DNA from: Lottia gigantea | Taxonomy: Eukaryota; Mollusca; Gastropoda; Lottiidae | Direction: 5' to 3' | Length of the DNA stretch: 64,000 nucleotides | NCBI RefSeq assembly: GCF_000327385.1 | Contig: NW_008707797.1 | Coordinates: forward strand, 1,512,105 to 1,576,104 | Part shown: positions 36,000 to 48,600 of the stretch, one piece after another | How the letters are laid out: the number at the start of each line of letters is the position of its first letter | Position numbering within the stretch: position 1 is the first letter of the stretch | Translations under genes and position numbers: made by a program | Notes under the pieces: model-generated | The model's input: only the letters and a program-made list of their open reading frames with translations | Told to the model about the DNA's origin: nothing | Database searches by the model: none

Positions 36000-37190
36000 T
36001 ACAAAATAGCTTACGGTTTAGTTTTCTTTTCCTGCTTAAGCTATTAAAGGTAGACAAGGCCATGTACATTGATAAAGTTTTGCAAACACAGGACCATTAA
36101 CCTTTCTGATTCTCATTCCCGAACAGTCGAGAACTCGGTAAGTTGACTCTAATGACCAAACGTTTTGTTTTGTCAGTTCTTCCGAACTTAAATGGACAAA
36201 AAAAACTATCAAGTATGTTCAAGTTGATTATCGACCATGTTTAATTAAAAATTACGTTTTTTTAAAGTAATACCCTTAACAAACCGAAAACTATTAGATA
36301 TTCTGAGCTGTAGCTTTACAATATTTAAAGTGTCATTATAACAGAACAATACCAGTGTCTGTTAAACATTCCTGATCGATATTCCCTTTTTCTTTTATGT
36401 TTTTTTTTAGTGTCTCGAAGTTGGAATGTGGACAATAAACAAAGACCCCGTGTGGCACAAGTCTATATATATTCTCTTGCTAGCAGTGGAGTGGAGATTC
36501 TAACCCCCAACCCCCTCACACACACATACACACACACCCTGACATTCTGTATTTTATACTCCAACTCTAGACGTCAGTCAGACTAGGGTGTAAAACTCCA
36601 TTCATTTCATTTAAATCTGAGCCGAAAGGTACTGAATCGGATATGTCACAAGTTAATTCTCCTTTCTCCGCCATTTTGAATTCTGTCTACACCTTATACT
36701 ATGGTACACGTGAACCCTATTCCATTTTGTTTTAATGAACTTCCGGTTGATCACAAAGCAGAATTCACAGATCGAGGGCCGTTCATCACAAGATTGATTC
36801 CTTTTAATTATTGTCATATAAATGGAATCTCACTTAATGATGAGAGCTCAGAAATCAAATGAAATGAATGGAGTTTTACGTCCTACTTTTCTGCTAAGGG
36901 CTCAGAGTAAAAATATAGATATTGTCCGGTGTCATATTGTGGTCTCCCTATACTGCAGTATGGAGTTCAGATTTTGGGTATTCTATGGAAAAAAGATAAA
37001 ACAAGGTATGTAAAAAAAATAATTTGTTTAATAATTGAAGAGTTAAATATATAAAATATACATCGACATTTTAACATCAATCATCATTCTACAATTTTGA
37101 TTTTATTTTCAATATCAACACTAACATATTTATCAGAGAAAATCTGTTCCTAGTTGATTCTGTACACTAAAAATTTACATCTCACGCACT
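36000..37190. other. Gene-free stretch
   Basis: No coding exon seen. Contains a short (CA)n tract at 36515-36538. Near 36850-36900 it contains a copy of a dispersed gttttacgtcctacttttct motif, also seen at 38310, 52625 and 52930. Confidence 0.5.
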
Positions 37191-37192
37191 CT

Positions 37193-37420
37193 TAAAGATA
37201 TTATAAAGAGGTTTCGTAATTTATATGTGTATTATGACGTCACTAATTGGGAAGTCCTTATGTGATAAGGCATATTGATGACGTCATCAAACATTTAATT
37301 TTAATGGAATTGCAGGAACCACAGACGTCTGATTAATAATTAGAATGGTGCTAATTGATGCTATCAGTGTCCCCGATACACATAAAAAATTTAAAAAAAA
37401 TCTTTACAATGCCTTTAATA
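37193..37420. mobile_element. MITE family 2 (foldback), copy 1
   Basis: Palindromic non-coding element. The right half (attgcaggaaccacagacgt, ctgattaataattagaatgg, atgctatcagtgtccccgat, acacat) is the complement of the left-half consensus, which in other copies reads atgtgtatcggggacactga and tagcatcaat. The left half here is diverged. A further partial copy lies at 37490-37560. Confidence 0.75.
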
Positions 37421-37854
37421 TTTCAAGCTACATCATGTTGGTGTGGTTGTAGTTGTGTTATGTTCAAGTTTTCCAGTTTTCCAGTTTTTCAGGGAATACA
37501 GGAACCACAGACGTAGGTTGGTAATCAGAATAAAGTATAATATAAGCTATCAGTCACCTAAATACAACTTGATAGGCTAGAAAACGGCTTCAGGGATAGT
37601 TTAACACTTTGGGACTCGTGTAAATAGAAAATTGGATCCAAATTTATGGCGTAAAGCACGAAATCCATAATGTACGATATACTTGTCAAATGTTTACGAT
37701 AAAAATGTTTATGATAAATATGATAAAATATTTTTAAGTTTTAGATGAAAGAATTGGATTAGATATGATAAGATGCACTGATTGTTTCCATTGCCATTTA
37801 TTGCTGCCAACGATATCATACTCCACCTAAGTTATTAAAATAAGTCGAAGGTAT

Positions 37855-37945
37855 GCACCTCCCATCGTATCACGAATACTTGTTTGACACCTCGAGAAAG
37901 TGTGAAGATGCGGGCGTAGTTTGGACACGATGTGCACCTCCAGGA
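37855..37945 (-). repeat. Dispersed repeat (TCGTGTCCAAACCACACCCC family), copy 3
   Basis: Reverse-strand match to the copies at 13325 and 21615 (tcgtgtccaaactacgcccg, then gtgtcaaacaagtattcgtg). Confidence 0.55.
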
Positions 37946-38044
37946 ACTTTTCAAATACGACAAAGAACAGTGTTGCGGGGAAATGAAATGAATGATGAAC
38001 TTTTCTTTTGAGATCTTAAGAGTTTTTTTAACAACCTTCAAATA

Positions 38045-38765
38045 AGGTTAAAGGGGTTGTAAAGAGAAATTCGAAACTGTTTACGTTTATCAGGGACACT
38101 GATAGCATCAATGTCCACAATTCTAAATTTCAGGCAAACGTCTATGGTTCCTGCAATTTACACTAAAACTAAGCGTTTTATGACGCCACTATCGCAAAGG
38201 CCTTTAGCGGAATTGCAGGGACCACAGATATCTGATTGAAAATCAGAATAATGCAAATCGATACTATTAGTGTCCCCGATACACATTAAGAGTTAAGAAA
38301 TGAAAATGAAATGCTGAAGTTTTACGTCCCACTTTTCTGCACCATGTGGATTAATGAAGACGGTAAAAAAATAGAGAATCCCTTCACAATCCATTGAAAG
38401 AAATGTTTAAAAAAACTCTAGTACTAGAAAGTATTCGCCATATAGATCGTCATGAAATGTTCCCATTATAAAGTGGTCATGATCGCTAAACAAATGATAC
38501 AAATTAATGTTCATAAAATGCCCTAAATTTCACCATGAAATGATAATACATTACCAAATGTTTCCAATGTAATGTATATGTGATTATGTGGAAGTCTTTG
38601 GAAAAATTTCAGGAAGGATAAAAAGGAATTGTAAAGAAATTTTATACTCTTGCATTGAGGACACCGATAGCATAGAAAAATGGATTGGCGCAATACAAAT
38701 TGATGCTATCTGTGTCCCCAACACATACAAAAATACAGAAAAACCTCTTTACAATTCGATTAACA
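38045..38765. mobile_element. MITE family 2, copies 2 and 3
   Basis: A full palindromic copy at 38045-38295: left half gggacactgatagcatcaat and ctatggttcctgcaatt; right half attgcagggaccacagatat and gtgtccccgatacacatt. A shorter copy at 38625-38765 has both ends (ggaattgtaaagaaatttta and aaacctctttacaattcg) but little middle. Confidence 0.8.
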
Positions 38766-39360
38766 AGGCGTGTGATATTGCGAAATGATCATCATAATTC
38801 ATGATATAGAAATTAATCTTAAATGAGTACAAAAATACATGCATGAAAATCTGTGGTTTTAGTGATTAAGTGATATAAAACCCATTTTGAACTTAAATTA
38901 ATGAAAAATATTAACAAAAATTGGGACAAAATGTTTGCAAATGATCAAAAAAAATTCTTTAACTTTGGTTAAATTAAACTTTTAAAACAAAACAAGAGAA
39001 TTCACCAGTCATTCGAATTGCGTCCCTCGTCGTCTGAACCAACACCCTGGTGATAACACACGTCACAAAATACCAATTTATTCCAATACAGACACGTCGG
39101 TGTCAATGTTCATTCCCAAAAGAGACATTTAAGTAGAAATACTGATAATGCCCTCTTGTAAACGACGTTTCAATAAATTACACTTCATGATAAAACCAAA
39201 AGGAGCTGAAATCTTCATGAAGAAAGCCATCTAGGACCCGTTTTAAAAAGATTGGCCTCATGTGAGGGGTTCATCTATTCAAACTTTCATCCTAAAAGTT
39301 TTGTTCTTTTGAAGCAGGGACAATCTGATTGAATTAATATTCTAAAATGAAGCATATTTT

Positions 39361-39575
39361 TTAATTAATTCATCATCACATTTGATTAATTCATCATCAC
39401 ATTTGATTAATTCATCATCACATTTGATTAATTCAGCATCACTTTTGATTAATTCAATATCACTTTTGATTAATTCAGCATCGCTTTTATTAATTCAGCA
39501 CCGCTTTTATTAATTCAGCATCGCTTTTATTAATTCAGCATCGCTTTTAATTGGTTCAGCATGGCTTCTGATTCA
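39361..39575 (+). repeat. 19-21 bp minisatellite downstream of the IL17R-like stop, carrying AATAAA signals
   Basis: About ten tandem units, ttaattcatcatcacatttga changing gradually to a shorter ttaattcagcatcgctttta form. On the minus strand the shorter units read GAATTAATAAAAG, so the AATAAA hexamer occurs three times (about 39485-39530), 80-125 bp after the stop of the IL-17R-like gene. The array probably forms its 3' UTR and supplies its poly(A) signals. Confidence 0.85.
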
Positions 39576-39607
39576 TTTTGATTCTGCCTTGAACACCTGT
39601 CGTAACA

Positions 39608-42600
39608 CTATATCTCAGTACACGTATTGTCTTCATAGTTTTTATTAATATCTCGGAACTGTCGGCTGATAGTACAAATGTCCACGCCATCTTGGTCGTC
39701 TGTTGGCGCGCAAAACTCCGACAAACCACGTGACACAGCATCGGGTGGTATAAAAGAGAAATTTCCATAACTCATAGTTTCACCAACATCAGGGGCAGTA
39801 ACTCTTGACTGACCATCATCAAAAATACTCGGTGGGTAAAAACCGAACTCGTCAGTGGATTCTCGGTCGGATTTCTGAGATGTGCTTCTACTTCGGGATA
39901 TATCATGTTCGTCATATCCAGAATCCTGTCGTTCTGTTTCACGCCTATAAGCATCTCCGAACCGTTCGGAAAACCACAAAACGTCACTCTTCTCAAATCG
40001 TCCTGCTTTTAATATGGCATTTTCAAGATCAGCTTTACAGCTACTTTCAGGCACGTCGGTAAACACGTCTTTAAGATCAAGTGGAATATAGGAATTAGCC
40101 TGCAACTGGTGGATGTAACGGATCAGATTGGGTAACTGTTGAAGCAATTCAAAATTAATTCGGAAATCGGACAAATAAAATTCTTTCGGTGTGTAATAGA
40201 AGGACACGGTAAGGAATTTATCTGTATCTAAGCGATTACCACCGTTGGTACCCATAGCAGCAGTGGTTCTTGAAACACCTTTATGGACATTCTCCAGTTG
40301 CCTGTTTTCCTTCAATATCTCAGCCAGCACCTCCGGAAATAAATTAGCAGAGTCAGTTAACACTTTATAATTATAACTCTCATTACTGATGGACGCCTTC
40401 AATAGCTTATAGCTCACCTCGGAATTCACCACAAGAACGTAATCAGCCTTGTCCAGACTCTTATGCAGCCAGCCTCTCCACGAGTCAGAACCGATCTGTT
40501 TGATCTCCCACGGAGGGTAGATAACTCGACACTGGCATTTGTCTTTCAAGAAGATCACTAACTGTTTCACGACATCCAGATGATGCGCGTGATCGTCTGC
40601 GCTTAACACAAACACCGTCTTCTCTCTGATGGCCGCTTCTGGAAGAGATTGTAGAATCGTGTAATATATAATTAGGTTGTGTACTTATCTTTAAATCCCA
40701 CTACCCCAGTGATATTACGACGTTTCAGTTTAAGCAAGACAAACGCTCAAAAAAAAAAAAAACGAAGTTGCTCTTCAATATAATGTTAACGACTTGTTTA
40801 AACAAATATACTTGATGTTGCAGTTAGTTAGTGAAGGATCGACCAATCACTGGCATTCTAATTTTACTAAGAAAAAACTCCTATAAAAGACCTGTAGACC
40901 TCGAAATATGTCTACAGAGAGTACAATGGTCGACCCTTGGTAGCCGCGTTTACACTGCCATACAAATTAGCCCACATAATTTGTGGCTGTTTAAACGCGG
41001 CTATAAAACGATCCCCAAACGACTGAGCTATGCGCTTTAAACACACAAAATATTACAAACCTCTAAACTGGTCAAACGAACTCTTTTCTTGTAAACTTGC
41101 AGGATCATCATCACCTGAAATACAACGGTATCTAATGATATTCTACGGCCTGACGAAACATGTCGCCCTAAATAAGCAACAATTGCATAAAAAAACGGTG
41201 TCAAATCTTTTAGCAAGAAAGAAAGAAAAAATGAATGAATGAATTGAATGAATCGTACCTCCTTTTCTGCATTTTAACATGTAATACAAAAGAGCAGCCG
41301 TTCCAAGAGCGAATATAATCGTCAAACCCACAGCTAGACCGATCGTCAACGGGTCGTTATCTTTTGATTTGTTAACCTCTCCAATGTTGGGACCAGTTAT
41401 ACCAGGTAGGCCGTTAGGAGTTTCAGACGATTCGGGAGATGGTGATGTTTCATCTAAATCTCTATCTGATGTTGATGTCGAGGTTGGGGATGATGTTGTC
41501 GTCGGTACATCTGAAAATAAACAATTCCAATGAAAAAATACTTTACGCCCTTCTTTTCTTCATCAGATTGGGTTAATGACGACAGTTGTTGCTAGGAAGT
41601 GTGCGATGAGGAAATATTGTTCACTTGAATACAATGTTAATGCGTTACAACGATCTAAGATTACATTACAACTTCGTTCCTTTTTTATACCCTATGACGT
41701 TATTTTCGTATAAATCTTTGCTAACAATAACGAAATGTGAGCAATGCCTTCACCCCTCCCTGAAAACATTCTGACAACCGACCAATTCCATTACTACCCC
41801 TCCGGATAATTTACTTGCCCCCGAACAGTCAATAATAGCTTGCAAGGGGCCTGTTGTGGGATATGGAAACTCGCGCTATTCCTCAATTTGTTATTAACAA
41901 TTGGCAAATGAGTGTTATATACATTCTTGCTGACGGTTATCAACAGTATTATGGCGTTAATGGTAACCACAAGTCGAAACAGAGTAAAGCAAATATTCCG
42001 ACTTGTAATGCGACTGTAATATTCATGTTAAATTCTTACCTGGTGCCGTGACATTAAACTGCGGAGTTAAAACAGAACCGCATCTCATCTCACAATATTT
42101 TTCGTTCATAGCGTCTATTACATAACACTGGCAATTATCATCATCATTCCGATGTTGATCTTTAGGTTCAATCTGAAACATGACGTAACGTAAAATTTGT
42201 AATGTAGATCTAAACATAAGTGTGACGTCATAACAAAATGTAATGTAACGTAAACATCGACATAAGCGAAACGTCGTAACCTCGTCACATAATGTAACGT
42301 AGCATAATGTAACGTAATGTAGACATTATTGTAATAAGCGTAACGTCGTAACATAATATAACGCTACCAACATTTTAACTATGCTCTTTTTCGGCTTATA
42401 CAAACACCTTACTGCCACGCCAATAGAAACAGGGGTCTATAGGGGGAGGGAGGGAGGTGCACTGGATGAATTCCGATAACCGACCAATTCCACTCCTGCA
42501 ATAAAACATCATACACCATTTGCATTGTCCCTCCGAACAATCAAATCTGGCTACGGGTGTGCCTACTGCTTTATTTTTTTGCTCTGCATCTTATTGGGCC

Positions 42601-45600
42601 CAAAATATGCTGAGCAAAGTAATGATATTTAACTATTTATCAATGGAAACCATCAAGAACTTACATCTAGAATGTATTGGCCAGTCGGTATATTATAAAA
42701 TGTAACCTCGGCATGTGGTGAATTCTGTACCTAAAAAATAACCGAATATAATTAAAGAGTCTGGAGGTAACTCTAATAGTCGACAATCCGCTTCAATGCT
42801 GAAAGAGCTACCCCCTACTATTCTAGGACAGACAGTGTCTCAAATCGACACAAATTATATCCAGTTTACACACGGTCTGACAGTCCCTCTCCGCCTCAGC
42901 AATTCCGAGCAACGAGTTCTTACATCCCCCACCCCCTCGGTCCAGTGGCGTTTCTATGAAACATCAGGTGAGGGGGGCAAGCCGGGGCCACACAATTTTT
43001 CAGGGGAGGGCACAGGCTTACATTCACATTCACATTTACCGCCCCCACGGAGAAACGCCCGTTTCGGTCCCTCCACATAATGAGTTTTAAAAACGCCGCC
43101 ATTTATTCAGGACATTTTTAATTATTTCAGGGAGATATTCAACAATTATAAAATCCTAATGGAATGGAAGAGAAGGGACCTGGTTGATATCAGTCTCCAT
43201 GTATATACTTACACGTACGAAATCCTTGGATTGTATCAGACCAGAAGTTTTAGGATTTTTCAGACCAATCTCAAAATGTGTGAAACTAAATCCCGGGTAA
43301 TTGAAGCTCAGCGTGACGTTGTTGTCATTAAATTGTAATTTTGTTGAAGTTGTCCACTTGATAGAATCCTTCGTGGGTCCTGAAACAGTGAAAGTACAAA
43401 AACGTTGGTTTATATTTTGGATTGTTCATAGTTCTAGTCCTGGAGGATACCCCATATATAGCAATACAATGAACTTTGATTCGCCAGTAGTCGCTTCAAT
43501 GATATTGATTCAATTAATTTGTCGTCAATGTCCCCCATACACGATTGTCTTTCTCGTAAATTAATTGGCGAACAAATTTATCGTGTATAGGGGCCCTAAG
43601 AGTTCTGGTTGTTTATTGGTCACATAACATTCTATCAATAAATAAACAAAGTACAAACAATCCGAACTGCAAAACCAAACCCAAAACAACATAATGGCAA
43701 AACATTGGTAGAAGCTTAATAAGATATTTTTAGCTGAGCTAATCAGTAATAGTGTTCTCAGCGAAATTCTAGCCTTTAAATCGGGAATTATCTGCGTTTG
43801 AATGTTAAAATGACTCGTCAATTTAAGATACTTTGTGATATATAGAAAGGACATCTATAGAAATTGTGAGTAAAATTCCTAATTTGAAGTATTTTTAAGG
43901 GGATTATGTGATTTCCGTACATTTCTAGTACTTCAAGACTAAAATTAACCCCCCAAAATGGAACACTTGTCCTTTTAAATGACATTTAGAAATAGATAGA
44001 ACATTAAATAAATAACACTAATATAGATATACTACTCCTTTCTTTAATTCTATCAACGTTTCGATTCATTAGATTTGTGCTTGATAAAGATTCCTGTATG
44101 TGTTTCGAAACGTTGCAAAAATTAAAGAAAGGAGTATTATATCTATAATATATAATTATTTATTTAATCAGTTATATTACCAACATAAAAAATTACATTT
44201 TTGATGCTTTGAAATTTGTTTGTCGCTATCATAGATCGCGACTTGCGTTTACAATTGATGGTGTATGTCGACATTGAGAATGAATTAGTCGACGTTATTT
44301 GAGAGTTTGTCAATAGTTTGATTGGAATTTGAAACCTTGTTCAATCAACTACAACCATTACACTTTTTATCTTCAATTTGTTTGTATCAATAATTCACGC
44401 CAAAATATCAATTTACTGTAGAAGGAAGTAACTGAACATAACAGAGTTTGGCAGGTTTGGTCCTCTGTGTAAATATAATGTTTGAAGTCATGCTACATAT
44501 TCAATATATCGCAGTCTGGAGAGAGAAAGCGGATGTTGGGAAAATGACGAGGAAGTGACACCATATTTCATCTGTTATTATCATACATTAACTCAGTAAA
44601 ACCATCTGGTGGCCTCAAAACAAAACAAAATCAAAATTATTTTTAAATTTATTTTAAAAGAATTGTAAAAAAGTTTAAAAAGTTTTTATGTGTATCGGGA
44701 CACTGTCAACATCAATTTCCACCATTTTATTTCACTAATTGCCAATTATGATTGTATGACATACGGTCATTCGCGATTAGTGACCTCATTAAACACTTAT
44801 TGCAGGAACCACACAGTTCTGGTTGAAAATTGGAATGATGGAAATTGATGCTATCAGTGTCCCCGATACACATATTTTTTTTTAGAAAACCTCATTCTAA
44901 TCAATATCTTTTAAGAGATATTCTGTAAAAATTGTTATAATTCCGTTTTGATAAGGAAAATACTATTCATTAATTTTATCAAAAATTTCGTTCTAATTTT
45001 CTGTACCTCACTGTAATTAGTATGATAAAACAGGGTTTTACGCTTTTTCAAATTAGCGCCATACAATCGATCAGCTATTACAGATGAGATATTTTTTTGA
45101 TTAAAAGTGGAATATCTCGCTGATTGTTTTTCTTTTTCCATTTATCTGCGAATATTTGACGTATACACACAATAGATTTCTATCGATTTCAATTAAAAGG
45201 TGATTTTTACACGAGACAATAAAATAACAACTATATAATTGAAACACTAATGTGTTTTCTCTCGTTTGGTGTAATATTCCTCTATGGCACCATTCTTCAA
45301 AGCCTGGCAGACGATATGGTTCCGTTTATATCAAATCACTAACACAATCGTCATATAGATATCACTCGATATCAAACATAGATAGACAAAATTCAACGAC
45401 CATTTCCACACCCATATACCTGTCAGTATTTGATGTTTACTGTTTAGAATGATCAGAAGTAGCCATTAACATAGGCCCCATCAGAAACTATGCTTGATTC
45501 TTAAATGGAAATATTACACACGAACATAGTTCACAACCATTTTGAATCTCTTCCTCGACTAAATAAGTCGAATTTTGCAGAAGAGTTATAATGTTTCAAC

Positions 45601-48600
45601 TGAGCTTCTATATCACATTCAAAGATTTAGAAATAGTTTTATTTGTAATGTTAAGGCTTTATTGAAACATTGTAGCCTTTTTAAAAATTCGACTTATTAC
45701 GTCGAGATATGTTCGAGTGTGAAGAAACACACGTAGTTTCGTATGCAAAGGTCCTAAAGGAAAGACAAAATTCATTTCGTCTTACAGACGAAGATTTCGA
45801 TTTCCCAATCAAGGACACAAATTGACCTAAAATGACCCCTTGATGGAAATCAAATATTCAAATTTGAGTATTTCTCGTCGCAATAGTAAATCAAAACAGA
45901 CTTTCTTCGTCGTACTTTGTAACCAATCAGAACAGTAGCAAGAAGAATGTGTCTCAGGTAATCCGGTTTAAAATTAAGGTCAAGAAGCCGGAAGGGCGAG
46001 GTTTAACAATTTTAGATACTACACGTACGAGATTAAGACGTTGACCTTCAAGGTTATCTTCTCTACATATCATTGTCACCCTTTTCTACATTCTAATGCT
46101 CTAAATCTAGAAGCAGACCATACATACTCTGTTCGAAACACCTGATGATACTCCTCTTTTGAGGAGCTCACTACTACGCAACTTTTACTCTCGATTTTGC
46201 TATGCTTTGGATGAGATTTTGATTGACGGAATTGTCTTGCTTGTATGGATTTTTATCAAAGACCCTGATCTGAAAGACTTCAACTTTTTACATTGAAAAA
46301 AGCTCAAACTCACGTGCAAGTAAAATTAAAATGGACGTACTGAAAATTTGAGATGGTTAGAAGTTTCATGTACAATGTACAGTGTGCGACGTAAAGTGTA
46401 GTTGTAGGTCAAAACGTACATCGGTGCATCTTCAAAATGTCAAGTTATTACGAACTTCGTCTTATGCAATGACTGCAATAGTCACCTTTCTTGTATCATG
46501 AAATTTTGTTACTGAAGTAATTTGAATGGATTGTACGCTAGCAAATACAGCCAATCAAGGTCCTCGACAGAACGCCTTAACACAAAGTCAAAATGTTTAA
46601 ATCCTTTCTGTCAAGGGCTCTAATTGGTGGGATTCGCTAGCGTACAATCCAATCAAATCGCTGCATAACGTGATACTAGAATGGTGGCTATCGCAAGATA
46701 TAAGACGAAGTTCGCGCAATAGCTTGATATTGTGAAGATGGGTGAAAGGGTACATAAATTCTAGCCAACTAGAACAGTAGCAGGAAGGACTTGGCACAGG
46801 TAGTCCGGTTTAAAATTTAAGTCAAGATGCATCTGAAGATCGAAATTGCCCAATATTATATACAGGATTGAAACCTCTTCAAAACTAAAATAAAGTAGGT
46901 TTGTTTACAACAAAATTCCACAAATTGAACCCCTTTAATCTTATATCCGATTGCCTTATAACAACTTTATTAAACTAGTATTTGTCCTCGGTGTCATCTG
47001 TTACTCTTACTAAAAATCGTCAACACTCAGTAAAACTCTAGACTTTAGACCACAGGTTTTCAACTCTTTTTGTTTCTATTATCCCTTTCAGGATACTGGA
47101 TCAATTGCATCACTTTGATACAACTATAATCAAAATACCCAACATAAGTTTAAAATATATCATTAATATTAAGGAGTAAAGGTGGATGATGCGTCAGACA
47201 GAGTATACTTACTCTTCTAGACATATGATACCATTATACAATACTTATTATTGATATACAGTGGAGCCGCCTTTTTCCGGTTGCCGATAATCCAGAAACC
47301 CCGATATCCGCTTACTGGGAACGGAATAATTACTATGTATTTTCGTTAAACCGCACGATTTTATCGGGAACTGGAATGTGCGGATAAACGAGGCTCCACT
47401 GTACTTCCTCATGCGAACAACTCATTGGCTGCTACTAATATTTTGCCAGTTTGTTGTTTAAGATTTCGGGTTTCGTGTTGCGGTTTAGATGGTGAGTACT
47501 TTGGTTTTTCTATTTTTATCATTGTAACAATTTCTCACATAAGCTGTTGATGCATTATTTCCGAGAGGTTTAGCCCAGAAACAGCTGGTTGAAAGATGAC
47601 AAGATTGTACCATTGTTCTTCCTCATTTCTTTATAATCATAATGCCCGATTCAAGTATTATTTCCGGAAATTTATAAATCAGTCAACAACAGTTCGAAGA
47701 GATACAGGATTGAAACGTTGATTTACTTCCTGGTGTCAATTCCGTAGACCATTGTAGTTCATGATTTACCTACGTCTTAAATGTTTAACAAAAGCTTTCT
47801 TGTCATCGTCGAAATTCCCGCATATCATATTGGGTTTACAATTTTCTACACCTAATTCGTTCTTATTCCAATTTTTAACAAAGTTTTTACTCCATTTGAG
47901 GTGTTCCTACTTTTTGATGGAATGTTGGAATTGAGTTAGACAAATTCTTGTAGACAACACCGAATCGATTTGATTTTAAGGCACTAGAGTTGTCATTTGT
48001 TGTGTAAATGTAATAGACGAGGTACGGTGTCTGGTGCGATTCCGATGTGGGATTATCAATACAGTAGAAAATATAGGAAGCTAATACACGAGGTAGGGAA
48101 CAATTTGCGCCTTCTATTTTATACTGTACCGATAATCCCGCACCGTACTGGACATTACATCGGGCACAGCTTTGGACGGAGCATTGAACACGACACCAGA
48201 TACCACACCGGACACCGTACCTCGACTATTACCACCTTAACACAACAGTTAGATAGATATATAATTTAGTTGAATATCTCGCAGCATCCTGCCTTTACAT
48301 CTTAAACATTGATTCTTTCCAAGATCAAAAACTTTATAACATCTCGGTACTCATTTTCTTATTTTCTGGATTAATTTTAACCCTAGGTATATTTGAAGGT
48401 CTCTCTTTAAATAAGAATTTATGATAACTGACTTACCGTTATTGGAGGCACCGTTGATATTTCTATAATGATGCTTTACTAATCTTCCATCAGTCAGCGT
48501 TCTCGGCAGAGAAAACAACTTCAAATGATAATACGTAGAGGAAATATTCAAATCTTTCTCATATTCAAATGTCACCTAGAATTAAGACAGATCTATTTAA

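Noticed and set aside
39805-40062. Plus-strand frame opposite the SEFIR exon
   Set aside because: Antisense shadow of a well-supported coding exon.
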